Origin: Pseudomonadota bacterium
Lineage (GTDB): Bacteria; Desulfobacterota; Desulfobulbia; Desulfobulbales; SURF-16
Assembly (NCBI GenBank): GCA_018897105.1
Contig: JAHILF010000126.1
Span: 1-32,426 of the forward strand
Length of the DNA stretch: 32,426 nucleotides
Reading direction: 5' to 3'
Shown piece after piece: positions 7,882 through 16,414 of this stretch. Made by a program: the position numbers and the translations under genes. Numbering within the stretch: position 1 is the stretch's first letter; every line of letters begins with the position of its first letter. Under the pieces are notes generated by a model. The model ran no database searches. It saw only the letters and a list, made by a program, of their open reading frames with translations, and had not been told where the DNA came from.

Positions 7882-8834
7882 TCCGAAAAAAAATAAATCT
7901 CATTCTGCTCATCCTGCTGATCTGCCAGGTGCTGCTGATCGCCTTCCTTTATCTGCCAAGTGGCGAAAAGGGGCAACCGGTGGTGGAACTTGTCCCCGGT
8001 CTCACTGCCGGCACGGTTGCCGAGTTGTCCATCACCGATGTAACCGGCAAGACGCTGTCCCTGAAAAAAGAGAACGATGGAAACTGGCTGATTGATGATG
8101 GCAGTCCTGACATGTTCCCGGCCGATGCCGGTCAGATCCAACATATTATCACTAACCTTACCTCTCTCCAGTCACAGCGGCTGGTCACCAGGACCCGGTC
8201 AAGCCATATCCGTCTCCAGGTGGATGACAAGGTTTTCGTTAAAAAGATTGTTCTCAAGGCCAAAGACGGCAAAACCCAGACCCTCTTGCTGGGCAGTTCC
8301 TCCGGGCCGCAGACAATCCATGTCCGTCCGCAATCAACGGATAATGTCTATCTGGCCAGAGGCATTTCCACCTGGAACCTTGATACCCACAAGGAATCAT
8401 GGTGGCAGAAACTGTATGTGCAGGTTGACAGGAACAGACTGCAGGAGTTGACCCTGAAAAACAGCCACGGCAGCTTTACCTTGCGTAAAGACGGGGAAAA
8501 GTGGCAGGTGAGCGGTGACGAATCCCAACAGGAACCGGAGCCGGCCGCCCTTGACAATTTCCTGCAGAAAGTCACCCATATTGTCATCAACAGCTATCTG
8601 GGCAAACAATACCAGGGCAAACCCCTTGATACTGCCGTTCTCACCCTGACCACGGACAAGGAAACCGTGACCGTCAACATCGGCCCCAAAGAAAGCGGAG
8701 AAGACGATGACCATATCTTCAAGTCGTCGGCCTCACCCTTTTTTGCCACGGCAGGCAGCTTTCAGATCGATCCTCTGACCGGTATGAAAAAAGAGGATTT
8801 CTATAACAAAGGGGAAGAAAAAGAACAGCAATAG
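7878..8834 (+). CDS. DUF4340 membrane-anchored periplasmic protein
   Basis: The protein has 318 residues. The start is the ATG at 7878 that overlaps the previous stop (ATGA), which gives a proper N-terminal anchor MIRKKINLILLILLICQVLL. A start further upstream in the same frame would place this helix internally. The rest is repeated beta-rich halves typical of DUF4340, with the hallmark SWWQKLYVQVDRNRLQELT in the middle. DUF4340 genes commonly follow GldG-type ABC genes, so it is probably a periplasmic partner of the transporter. Its biochemical role is not established. It converges with the lipoprotein gene 37 bases downstream. Confidence 0.88.
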   Translation: MIRKKINLILLILLICQVLLIAFLYLPSGEKGQPVVELVPGLTAGTVAELSITDVTGKTLSLKKENDGNWLIDDGSPDMFPADAGQIQHIITNLTSLQSQRLVTRTRSSHIRLQVDDKVFVKKIVLKAKDGKTQTLLLGSSSGPQTIHVRPQSTDNVYLARGISTWNLDTHKESWWQKLYVQVDRNRLQELTLKNSHGSFTLRKDGEKWQVSGDESQQEPEPAALDNFLQKVTHIVINSYLGKQYQGKPLDTAVLTLTTDKETVTVNIGPKESGEDDDHIFKSSASPFFATAGSFQIDPLTGMKKEDFYNKGEEKEQQ

Positions 8835-8871
8835 CACAGCCTGCAGGGGTAGCGACGGCGGTCCGCCATCA

Positions 8872-9567
8872 TTACAAAGCGATGGTCAGAAAAATCGTGG
8901 ACATGCGGAACATGTACTTGTTGGCCAGGCCGCCGCGCATAGAGATGTCATCTTCGATGCGGGTCAGAATCCTGGTCATCAGCACCTCGTAACCCATATT
9001 GATATAGCCGTTCTCGCCCATGCCGTTGGTCAGAAAAAGCAGGTTTCCCGCCTGATCCTTGTATGTTTTCAGCCGCCAGTTCACCTGGCTCAGATTGAAA
9101 TGCAGCCGCTGCAGCCGCTCAAGGGGCACCTGCAGACCTGACCAGAAAACATCGATTTCATCCAGCCCGTATGCTTCTTTTATGCTTTTTACCAGCCCCT
9201 GCCCGAGAAGATATATCCGATCCTCTCCTGCGCTGGCCGGGCTGAAGGCGGCGGAGAGCAGCTCAGCCGATGACTTTCCTTTCCTCAGATGTTTGGCAAA
9301 GAAACCCCTCCGGAAAATGGCATCGATCTTCATCTGCCGACGCTTAGGGTCCTTCTCATATTTCGGGTTGCGGGCATAGAGCCGGGTAATAAACTCCTTC
9401 AGGTCTGCCTGGTAAGACCGCACATGGTACTCAATGATGGTGGCGTCTGTGGGCGTGACCACATCCCTGACCGTGGCGTCCTTATTATACTGGACGGTGC
9501 AGCCGGCCATCAGCGGGCCTGCCAGACAGACGGCTGCCAGCAAATTGACAAAAGGTTTACACTGCAA
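8872..9567 (-). CDS. Lipoprotein of unknown function
   Basis: The protein has 231 residues. The N-terminus (about 1-22) is a lipoprotein signal with lipobox LMAGC, lipidated Cys at 23. The start is a TTG at 9567: AGGAAAG lies 7 bases upstream, a stop codon (TAA) occurs four codons before it in frame, and no ATG exists before the signal peptide. The mature part is alpha-rich and charged ([21 protein letters not shown]) with a conserved-looking central segment [18 protein letters not shown] and a hydrophobic end. I do not recognise a family. The first 11 bases overlap the end of purC, so translation is probably coupled to purC although no functional link is obvious. Confidence 0.72.
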   Translation of the reverse strand: MQCKPFVNLLAAVCLAGPLMAGCTVQYNKDATVRDVVTPTDATIIEYHVRSYQADLKEFITRLYARNPKYEKDPKRRQMKIDAIFRRGFFAKHLRKGKSSAELLSAAFSPASAGEDRIYLLGQGLVKSIKEAYGLDEIDVFWSGLQVPLERLQRLHFNLSQVNWRLKTYKDQAGNLLFLTNGMGENGYINMGYEVLMTRILTRIEDDISMRGGLANKYMFRMSTIFLTIAL

Positions 9568-10456
9568 AACTCTTTCCTGTTATCCGTGCAAGCGCCTCCA
9601 GGTATCGTTTCCTGGTTTTGATGATGATATCATCCGGCAGCTTGGGAGCCGGCGGAGTCTGCGGCCAGTCAAGGGTAAGGAGGTAGTCCCGCAGGAACTG
9701 CTTGTCGAAACTGGCCTGTCCTCTGCCGATCTGGTATTCATCCGCCGGCCAGAATCTGGAAGAGTCCGGGGTGAGCACCTCATCGATCAGCAGCAGCTCT
9801 CCCTCATACCAGCCCAGCTCAAATTTCGTATCGGCAATGATGATACCCTGGCTGCGGGCATAGTCAGAGGCCTTGCGGTACAGTTCGATGCATACGTCCG
9901 CGATCTTTTCCATCTCCGCACGACCAACAATCTCCGCCATCCTGTCTAGCGAAATGTTCTCATCATGCACACCCAGTTCCGCCTTGGTGGACGGGGTAAA
10001 GATTATCTCCGGCAGCTTTTCCGATTCCTTCATCCCGGCCGGCAGGGCAAAACCGCAGACCGTTGGGTTCTTTTGGTAAGCCTTCCAGAATGACCCGGAC
10101 AGATAGCCCCGGACAATACATTCCACCGGCAGCGGTTTGGCCTTTTTCACCAGCATGCTCCGCCCTCTGAGCTCATCCCGGTAGGGGGCGCAGACGGCAG
10201 GATAATAAGCCGGATCAGCGGAAATGAGATGATTGGGAACGATATCCTGCAGATAATCAAACCAGAAAAGGGAAAGGCTGGTCAACACCGCCCCTTTATC
10301 AGGGATGGGATCACCCATCACCACATCAAAGGCGGAAATACGATCCGTTGCCACCATGAGCAGTTTATCTTCCACTTCATAGAGATCGCGCACCTTGCCG
10401 CGATGGATCAACTGCAAATCTGCAAAATTTGTTTCTGTAACCGGGTCAGTCTTCAT
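9557..10456 (-). CDS. purC: Phosphoribosylaminoimidazole-succinocarboxamide synthase
   Basis: The protein has 299 residues and catalyses the ATP-dependent joining of CAIR and aspartate to give SAICAR in purine synthesis. Family motifs are clear: [11 protein letters not shown] near the start, [20 protein letters not shown], the substrate segment [16 protein letters not shown], and [11 protein letters not shown] with [16 protein letters not shown] in the catalytic half. It is longer than the roughly 240-residue enterobacterial form and matches the about 300-residue type. A GAGGA ribosome site lies 7 bases before the ATG. It is followed by an overlapping lipoprotein gene. A purD-purE fusion lies 13 kb away in the window, not in one operon with it. 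Confidence 0.96.
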   Translation of the reverse strand: MKTDPVTETNFADLQLIHRGKVRDLYEVEDKLLMVATDRISAFDVVMGDPIPDKGAVLTSLSLFWFDYLQDIVPNHLISADPAYYPAVCAPYRDELRGRSMLVKKAKPLPVECIVRGYLSGSFWKAYQKNPTVCGFALPAGMKESEKLPEIIFTPSTKAELGVHDENISLDRMAEIVGRAEMEKIADVCIELYRKASDYARSQGIIIADTKFELGWYEGELLLIDEVLTPDSSRFWPADEYQIGRGQASFDKQFLRDYLLTLDWPQTPPAPKLPDDIIIKTRKRYLEALARITGKSFAV

Positions 10457-10545
10457 TTGTTCATCCTCAATTCGGCAATTTGATATAAAAAATTTGCAAG
10501 AAACGCATAATGATAAACTCTATGTCGTTAACTTAAGAGCGAGTT

Positions 10546-10601
10546 ACCGAGGGGACGGAATGATTTGCGCCAAAACCGCGAAAAAATCCAGTCCCCTCGG
10601 T
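10546..10601. repeat. REP-like palindromic element between mutL and purC
   Basis: A perfect 11-base inverted repeat, ACCGAGGGGAC (10546-10556) and GTCCCCTCGGT (10591-10601), encloses 34 bases. GGACGGAATGATTT on the inner left and AAATCTGTCTCCCGTCC on the outer right (about 10616-10632) resemble each other as inverted copies. Such GGGGAC..GATTT palindromes are typical of extragenic repeats mobilised by single-strand (RAYT/Y1) transposases. No transposase gene is nearby. It could also act as a transcript end or mRNA-stabilising hairpin after mutL. Confidence 0.5.
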
Positions 10602-10672
10602 CCGGAGGAAAATTAAATCTGTCTCCCGTCCTTAATAATCATCAGAAAGGCTCCCATATTCTACCCTTTGTC

Positions 10673-12541
10673 CTACCTGAAAAACCATTTTTTTATCTCT
10701 GAGGCACTGAAAATTTTCACCACCGGCCGCCCATGGGGACAGTGGGAAAAGACATCCGCCGCCTCCATCTTCCTGAGCAGCTCTTCCCCCTCCTCGCGCT
10801 GGAGAATATCATGGGCCTTTACCGCTGCCTTGCAGGCCATGACGGCCAGCATATCATCCATGCGCATGGCCGCCCCTTTTGCTCTGCCCTCCCTGCTGAG
10901 GAAATGCTCAAAAATCCCTTTGATGATTTCCTGGGCTCCCAGATGGCTGAGGATGGCCGGTACCGCCTTGATGACATAGCTCTGGCCGCCGAACTCCTGG
11001 ACGACCAGACCGATCCGGGCGATCTCCTGGTCGTATTTTTTCAGCACATCGATCTGCTCGGGTGTGCATTCGATCATCTCGGGGAAAAGCAGGGTCTGAC
11101 CAGGCAGGTCCATCGCCTGATACTGTTTTTTCAACTGCTCGAAAAGCAGCCTTTCATGAGCTGCATGCTGGTCGATCACGGCAATGCCGTCCTCTGTCTC
11201 GCAGAGCAGATAGCATCTCATGAACTGGCCGACATAGCGGAAATGAGTGCTCCGAGGCTGAGCCGGAAAATGGAAGGGAGAAGGTACATCTTTCTGTTCA
11301 CTGCCTGACCGCTCAGCAGCCTGCTCAGCAGCGGGCAGGACTTTTGCTGCCGGCCTGGCAACTTCCGACCCAGGCAGATCCCTTGCGGCAAAGGGAAGAG
11401 GAACTTTCGTTATTTCAGACCGCTCAACAGGGGACGGTTCATTGAGCTGCCAGGAGACGGCGGGAGATTGCGGTTGTTCCGCAGGTCGGGATTCCGAGAA
11501 ATTTTCGTCGGCAACCGGTCTGCCGAATACCGCATGCTGCATCTGGCGCTGATAGCGCTGCATGGCCTGGCCAACGGCCATGACAATCTGCTGATGAATA
11601 TTCTGGGACTGATGGAAACGGATTTCCTGCTTGGTCGGGTGCACGTTGACATCAACCAGCTCCGGGTCAAGTTCGAGAAAAACCGCCCCAGCCGGGCGGC
11701 GCCCCTTCATGAGGAAATTGTGCATGCCTTCGGCCACTGCATGGTTGATCATCCGGTCCCGAACCGCCCGCCGGTTGACAAAAATCCGCAGCCTGGCTGC
11801 CGCCCCGGCGGCTTCATCCGGCGGCAGCAGATAGCCATGGACCGACAAGCCATCCAAATGACAGTCAAGCTGGATCATCTCGCCTCTCAGCTGCAGTGCC
11901 ATGATGTGCTGCACCCGGGAGGCAAGAGTATCCCCGGTGGGGGCAAAGGACCAGACATCCCTGCCGTCCACCGTATAGGTCAGGCCCAGCTGCGGCATGG
12001 CCAGGGCACTGTTGATGATGATTTCGTCGATATGGGAAAGCTCTGTGCGCGACGTCTTGAGAAACTTTTTGCGGGCCGGAACATTGCCGAAAAGATCGCG
12101 GACCTCCATCACCGTGCCTTGGCTGCAACCCATTTCATGAACCTTGCGCAGCTGACCGAAACGGATATCGGCCTGGTTTCCCAATTCGGCACCGGCAACT
12201 CTTGAGGTTATGGTCAGACGGGAAACCGAGGCGATGCTGGGGATGGCTTCCCCGCGAAAACCCAAGGTGAGGATGCGGGGAAGCTGATCGGCAGTCTGCA
12301 GCTTGCTGGTGGCGTGACGCTCCAGGGAAAGGAGGATATCATCCTGGTCCATCCCCTCGCCATCATCAATAACCCGGATCAGCCTGTTGCCACCGCCTTC
12401 AACCACTACGGTGATCCGGCTTGCCCCGGCATCAATCGCATTCTCGACAAATTCCTTGACCACGGAAGCCGGGCGCTCGACAACCTCGCCAGCGGCAATC
12501 TGGTTGGCCAGATTTTCAGAAAGAATTTTAATTTTTGACAT
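10673..12541 (-). CDS. mutL: DNA mismatch repair protein MutL (endonuclease type)
   Basis: The protein has 622 residues. The GHKL ATPase part shows ENAIDAGAS (about 33-41), DDGEGM (59-64), ERHATSK and LGFRGEAIPSIASV, followed by GTVMEVRDLFGNVPARKKF. A Pro/Glu-rich linker covers about 340-430. The C-terminal dimerisation domain carries the nicking-endonuclease motif DQHAAHERLLFE (457-468, DQHA-x2-E-x4-E), plus ACKAAVKAHD (579-588) and CPHGRP (601-606), so this is the self-nicking type found in organisms without MutH. No MutS is in the window. No strong ribosome site precedes the ATG. The M23 peptidase gene lies upstream on the same strand, separated by a terminator-like hairpin, so mutL likely has its own promoter. 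Confidence 0.97.
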   Translation of the reverse strand: MSKIKILSENLANQIAAGEVVERPASVVKEFVENAIDAGASRITVVVEGGGNRLIRVIDDGEGMDQDDILLSLERHATSKLQTADQLPRILTLGFRGEAIPSIASVSRLTITSRVAGAELGNQADIRFGQLRKVHEMGCSQGTVMEVRDLFGNVPARKKFLKTSRTELSHIDEIIINSALAMPQLGLTYTVDGRDVWSFAPTGDTLASRVQHIMALQLRGEMIQLDCHLDGLSVHGYLLPPDEAAGAAARLRIFVNRRAVRDRMINHAVAEGMHNFLMKGRRPAGAVFLELDPELVDVNVHPTKQEIRFHQSQNIHQQIVMAVGQAMQRYQRQMQHAVFGRPVADENFSESRPAEQPQSPAVSWQLNEPSPVERSEITKVPLPFAARDLPGSEVARPAAKVLPAAEQAAERSGSEQKDVPSPFHFPAQPRSTHFRYVGQFMRCYLLCETEDGIAVIDQHAAHERLLFEQLKKQYQAMDLPGQTLLFPEMIECTPEQIDVLKKYDQEIARIGLVVQEFGGQSYVIKAVPAILSHLGAQEIIKGIFEHFLSREGRAKGAAMRMDDMLAVMACKAAVKAHDILQREEGEELLRKMEAADVFSHCPHGRPVVKIFSASEIKKWFFR

Positions 12542-12584
12542 ACAGTATCAACTGCAGAGTCGGGTTTAATATGAAGGGTTGTGG

Positions 12585-12659
12585 AAAAAAGACAGGCGCA
12601 GAGAAACATCAGCTGTTGCGGGATCATAACTGACGTCTGCTCAACAGCATCCCTGCGCC
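12585..12659 (-). terminator. Likely intrinsic terminator after the M23 peptidase gene
   Basis: On the minus strand a two-part stem (GGCGCAG/CTGCGCC outer, 12595-12601 with 12653-12659; GCTGTTG/CAACAGC inner, 12612-12618 with 12642-12648) is followed by TGTC and six T residues (12585-12590). The bulges make it imperfect, but the orientation and the T run fit the end of the peptidase transcript, ahead of mutL. Confidence 0.5.
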
Positions 12660-12728
12660 CAAACAAAATTTCAAACCGCGAATGTTAAACTTTAAAAACC
12701 TTAAACTTCAGGTTTCGGGCCGTCCCTA

Positions 12729-14096
12729 TTACTTCAGATAATTGAGAATATGCAGCTGCACCCAGCTCTCGTCCCACCACTCAATAGGATTCACCAGCAC
12801 GCCGTTTACCAGCATACTGAAATGGAGATGATCGCCTCCCGCCATGCCGGTGGTGCCGGTAGAGGCAATCACTCCGCTTTTTTCCACCAGATCGCCGACA
12901 GCCACATCAATGCCCGAAAGGTGGGAGTAGAGACTGAAAACCCCCAGACCGTGGTCAAGAATCACCATATTACCGTAGATGCCCAGATATTCGGCAAAAA
13001 TAACCTTGCCACTGTTTGCCGCCTCCACTTTGGCGCGCTGGGTTGAGGCAAGATCAATGCCCAGGTGAACCTGTTTATCAATCTCCTGACCATTATAGTA
13101 ATAGGTGCGGTGGTCGGCGTAGCCTGCCCTGGTGCTGCTGCGGGGCATACGTTCAAAGGCGCCGTGCCAGAGCTGTTCCGGCAAGGATTTGCTGCAGATC
13201 TCGGCAATCCTGCTATTATTGGCTACCCGCACCTTGTTATTAATATACAGATACTTTTCCAGGGGGGTACCGGTCATCTCCGGATAATACTGGGAAAACT
13301 CAGGAATTTTCAGATCAAGAAAACTATCGGGCACGTTTATCTTGTCGGATTTGAAATTCACCTTCTTGAAAATCATGCCGAATGGGGCCTTACCGATATT
13401 GCCCGCCGCATCTTCAGCCTCCACATGGGCATCCTTGATCTGTTCGGTATCATAGGGAAGGCCGATGATGGCGCCGAACAGCTCCTTCTTGTTCGGCACA
13501 GGGAAACCGGGATGGAAATAACCGTTCACCACCACCCCGTGCCGAGTTACCGGTTCACTGATTTTATAAATGACAATTCCCGCGCCGCCCGGCTTGATGT
13601 ACTGGGGCGAATCCATTCTTGTCACCTTCGGGGGTTGGGTATCAAGCTTTACAGGGAAAACAAACTGCACTATGTTGCCGCGCAGCAGGTTCCAGTAAGA
13701 AAAGTCCTGGGCAGTGAAAATGATTTCAGCCATACCATCTTTCAAGCCAAAGGCATCGGTATCAATATTGATCTGTCCCTCAACGCGGTTCGGCCCGGCA
13801 GAACGGAAATAACTCAGCCTGGGGAAATTCTGTTCATAGACCACCTTCTGCGTGTCGCCTTGGCGGATGAAGACATCAATATGACGCAGGCCGCTCTTCA
13901 TATCCGTAACGGCAAAATTGATCTGTCGCTGGGTGCCGATCAGATCAAGCTTGCCGGCAACCTCAATCTGCGGCTTTTCCCTCTCAAGCAGGATGACCGC
14001 TGCAACGACCCCGGCAACCAGCAGCAGAGCGCAAAGAATAAATAAAAAGAAAGGCTGCTTTCTTGACGATCTATCCAAACGTAATGACCTTGACAT
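12729..14096 (-). CDS. Membrane-anchored M23 (LytM) peptidase
   Basis: The protein has 455 residues. After a short basic N-terminus there is one membrane helix (about 16-36). A long periplasmic part with beta-rich repeats (about 45-250) follows, then the LytM domain (about 340-435). The zinc ligands are visible as H344 and D348 in HLGIDLA and H425 in HLHFS, with H392 (SHLSG) and H423 as catalytic histidines. All the catalytic positions are present, so it is likely an active murein endopeptidase or cell-wall remodeller, not an EnvC-like inactive form. An AGGGG site lies 9 bases before the ATG. It is divergent from the flavoprotein gene; the 149 bases between them must hold promoters for both. 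Confidence 0.92.
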   Translation of the reverse strand: MSRSLRLDRSSRKQPFFLFILCALLLVAGVVAAVILLEREKPQIEVAGKLDLIGTQRQINFAVTDMKSGLRHIDVFIRQGDTQKVVYEQNFPRLSYFRSAGPNRVEGQINIDTDAFGLKDGMAEIIFTAQDFSYWNLLRGNIVQFVFPVKLDTQPPKVTRMDSPQYIKPGGAGIVIYKISEPVTRHGVVVNGYFHPGFPVPNKKELFGAIIGLPYDTEQIKDAHVEAEDAAGNIGKAPFGMIFKKVNFKSDKINVPDSFLDLKIPEFSQYYPEMTGTPLEKYLYINNKVRVANNSRIAEICSKSLPEQLWHGAFERMPRSSTRAGYADHRTYYYNGQEIDKQVHLGIDLASTQRAKVEAANSGKVIFAEYLGIYGNMVILDHGLGVFSLYSHLSGIDVAVGDLVEKSGVIASTGTTGMAGGDHLHFSMLVNGVLVNPIEWWDESWVQLHILNYLK

Positions 14097-14245
14097 CGTA
14101 AAAAACCCCTGGACCGGCGATGCCGGAAAATAGTAAAAGATTCAAAAGCAATGCTCAACGGGGAAAAACACTACCACATCCGGCAGCAAAATAAAACCTT
14201 TGCGGCTCCACTTCTTTGCGTTACATTCTTTTTTTATTTTTCATC

Positions 14246-15271
14246 ATGACATCCGACAAACATTTCCATACCATTATCATCGGTGCCGGTCCCGGCGGAC
14301 TTGCCTGCGCCGCAGTGCTGGCCCAAAAGGGCATTGATGTTCTCGTGCTTGAACGTAGCAGGCGCATCGGCCCCAAGGTTTGCGCCGGCGGTGTCACATG
14401 GTCAGGCCTCGCCCGCCATCTGCCTGACGAACTGGTTGAAAAACACTTCAACAGTCAACATATCCGCACCGGCCGCCAGAAAACGGTTATCACCTCACCG
14501 GAGCCTATCATCTCCACCATCAACCGGGAAAACCTCGGCCAATGGATGGCGGCCAAGGCCAGCCGGTCCGGGGCAACCATCAAAACAGGAACCCATGTTA
14601 CGGCGATCACCGAAAAAGAGGTGATCACCAGCTCCGCCCGCTTCACCTACGATTTTCTGGTGGGTGCTGACGGCAGCAACTCCCTGGTGCGGCGTTATCT
14701 GCAGATACCTGTTGTGCATATGGGTGCCGGGGTGCAATATCTGCTGACCGGCAATTTTACTGACATGGTCTGGCATCTTGATCCCGATCAGTTTGCCACA
14801 GGATATGCCTGGATTTTTCCTCATAAGGATTGTGCCTCAGTGGGAGCTTACGCCAATCGGGCCGATATGTCCCCCAAGGTTCTCCAGGAAAAATTACACC
14901 ATTGGATGGCTAAACATGGTATGAATACGGCAGGACTCAAAGCCGAGGCGGCCACCATCAATTTTGATTTTCGGGGCTGGCACTTCGGCAACAGATTTCT
15001 GGTGGGCGACGCGGCAGGACTGGCTTCAGGACTGACCGGCGAGGGTATTTATTCCGCGGTCTGTTCCGGAGAAGCTGCAGCCCGGACCATCATGGATCCG
15101 GTCCATAAGGACGTGCAACTCGCCAAGCTCATTAAAAAGCACCGGAGGCACACCCGCTTGCTTCACCTCTGCGGCGCCAACAACCAGTTTGCCCAAATTA
15201 TCCTGGAGACCCTTGTTGCCGCTCTCAGAGTAAAAATTATCCATTTCAGCGCCCTTGAAATGGGAGAATGA
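14246..15271 (+). CDS. FAD-dependent oxidoreductase, geranylgeranyl reductase family
   Basis: The protein has 341 residues from the ATG at 14246. A TTG at 14216 would only add a short hydrophobic leader, without a ribosome site. The FAD-binding loop is IIIGAGPGGLACA (about 10-22), followed by VLVLERSRRIGPKVCAGGV, which carries the KVCAGG signature of geranylgeranyl/archaeal-lipid type reductases. The second FAD motif is FLVGDAAGLASGLTGEGIYSA. These enzymes saturate isoprenoid chains (menaquinone tail, lipids, chlorophyll phytyl). Without photosynthesis genes in view, a quinone or polyprenyl substrate is my guess. A diheme cytochrome gene follows 87 bases downstream and may be linked to it in electron transfer. 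Confidence 0.88.
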   Translation: MTSDKHFHTIIIGAGPGGLACAAVLAQKGIDVLVLERSRRIGPKVCAGGVTWSGLARHLPDELVEKHFNSQHIRTGRQKTVITSPEPIISTINRENLGQWMAAKASRSGATIKTGTHVTAITEKEVITSSARFTYDFLVGADGSNSLVRRYLQIPVVHMGAGVQYLLTGNFTDMVWHLDPDQFATGYAWIFPHKDCASVGAYANRADMSPKVLQEKLHHWMAKHGMNTAGLKAEAATINFDFRGWHFGNRFLVGDAAGLASGLTGEGIYSAVCSGEAAARTIMDPVHKDVQLAKLIKKHRRHTRLLHLCGANNQFAQIILETLVAALRVKIIHFSALEMGE

Positions 15272-15358
15272 ACCACTCGGATCTTTAAAACGGAACTTTC
15301 ACACCTTTTTTGGCATCCTATTGATCAACACCAATAAAGCAGACAGGACAATTTCATT

Positions 15359-15631
15359 ATGGCGATGAGCATGAAATCAAAAAAGACCCTTATCTACAAC
15401 CTGATCTTCCTTGTTTTCTACGGAGGGGTTTTCTTTTTTCTGTGGAGTGCTCCCCCGGAAACCACAGCCTTTCTCCCCCATGATGAGAAGCATGAACGGT
15501 TTTTCCCCATGGGAAAAAAAGAGGCGGAAAAATTCTGTGAAAGCTGCCACAAGCCGGACGGAGAGGCTCCTCTGCCGGCAGACCATCCCCCCAAATACCG
15601 TTGCCTTTTCTGCCATAAGAGAACCAAATAA
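15359..15631 (+). CDS. Small membrane-anchored diheme cytochrome c
   Basis: The protein has 90 residues. An N-terminal uncleaved-looking helix (about 10-30) anchors it to the membrane and faces the rest to the periplasm. Two covalent heme sites are present: CESCH (60-64) and CLFCH (82-86). H41, H45 and H76 are available as distal ligands. The gap between the hemes is only 17 residues, so they would lie close together. The family is not one I can name. The position between a flavoprotein and tsaE suggests a redox partner for the flavoprotein, but that is inference. ATG codons at 15365 and 15371 are possible alternative starts. Confidence 0.85.
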   Translation: MAMSMKSKKTLIYNLIFLVFYGGVFFFLWSAPPETTAFLPHDEKHERFFPMGKKEAEKFCESCHKPDGEAPLPADHPPKYRCLFCHKRTK

Positions 15632-15651
15632 AATCCTTGTCCGTTTCCCTC

Positions 15652-16122
15652 ATGAAACCCTCCGTCAACCTCATCCTCGACAATCTGGCCAAAACGGTTC
15701 ATTTCGGCCGCCATTTAGGCAACATGGCCCGAGCCGGTGATATTTTCACCCTGTCAGGCGACCTCGGCAGCGGCAAAACAACCCTGACCCAGGCTATTGG
15801 ACAAGGCCTTGCCGTGCCGACCGACTGTTTCATTACGAGTCCGACCTTCAGCCTCCTCCACGAGTATCCCGGCCGTATTCCCCTGTATCACATGGATCTT
15901 TACCGCCTGGCATCAGCCGATGAGGTCGCCGAACTGGGGTTCGAGGATTATCTCTACGGCAACGGCCTGACGGTCATCGAATGGCCTGACCGCCTGCAGG
16001 ACCTTATGCCTGCCGACCGCCTGGACATCCACCTCACCTGGACCTGCGAAAACAGCCGCCTGGCTGTCCTCACGGCCTACGGCAATATGGTACCCCGCCT
16101 TACATCTTTCCAGCCCGAATAA
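15652..16122 (+). CDS. tsaE: tRNA t6A biosynthesis ATPase TsaE
   Basis: The protein has 156 residues from the ATG at 15652; a TTG at 15637 would add five residues. TsaE is the ATPase partner of TsaB/TsaD in making N6-threonylcarbamoyladenosine at tRNA position 37. Walker A is GDLGSGKTT (about 36-44), and the family motifs SPTFSLLHEY, LYHMDLYRL and VIEWPDRL are present. The C-terminal tail is ordinary. The gene starts 20 bases after the cytochrome gene. tsaC, the first enzyme of the same pathway, is at 22753-23415, but tsaB and tsaD are not in the window. Confidence 0.95.
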   Translation: MKPSVNLILDNLAKTVHFGRHLGNMARAGDIFTLSGDLGSGKTTLTQAIGQGLAVPTDCFITSPTFSLLHEYPGRIPLYHMDLYRLASADEVAELGFEDYLYGNGLTVIEWPDRLQDLMPADRLDIHLTWTCENSRLAVLTAYGNMVPRLTSFQPE

Positions 16123-16172
16123 AAAAAAATGACTTTTTGAAGCTGAAAAGAAAATACTATTCTTTATTCACT

Positions 16173-16206
16173 AAAGGTCGCCCCAAAACAAAGGTCGCCC
16201 CAAAAC
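16173..16206. repeat. Tandem 17-base direct repeat
   Basis: AAAGGTCGCCCCAAAAC occurs twice end to end (16173-16189 and 16190-16206) in the gap between tsaE and the response-regulator remnant. It is an exact duplication, probably a replication slip or a deletion scar. No function is apparent. Confidence 0.8.
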
Positions 16207-16218
16207 CTACAGCGGTCA

Positions 16219-16388
16219 ATGGAAAGCAAACAGCAGATTACCATCCTCATCGTTGACGACACCCCGATTAATCTGAAATTCCTGCAGATTTCACTGGAGA
16301 GGGAAGGGTACAAGGTCATCTCTGCCAGTATGGCATACTGGCCCGGGAACTTGTCCTGAAATACCTGCCCGATCATTTGCAAAACTGA
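16219..16388 (+). pseudogene. Response regulator remnant (receiver N-terminus, then frameshift)
   Basis: An ATG at 16219 opens 46 codons whose product (MESKQQITILIVDDTPINLKF..) is the first beta strand, acidic pair and helix of a CheY-like receiver (DD at about 13-14). The frame then breaks at about residue 36: the receiver's phospho-acceptor Asp and lysine are missing and the text becomes unrelated, with a stop at 16357. Another frame (16338-16388) continues as LARELVLKYLPDHLQN and a stop, possibly the original C-terminus of the lost protein. So an internal deletion and a frame change probably removed most of the gene. No ribosome site is visible. Confidence 0.65.
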
Positions 16389-16414
16389 CCGGAGAGGGCT
16401 TGCTTAATACTGCA

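Noticed and set aside
8848-8866. GGCGGTCCGCC palindrome between the convergent DUF4340 and lipoprotein genes as a terminator
   Set aside because: The arms have no loop and no T run follows on either strand.
13065-14045. 326-codon open frame on the plus strand
   Set aside because: It lies fully antisense to the M23 peptidase gene, which has complete catalytic motifs; this frame has no recognisable domain or ribosome site.
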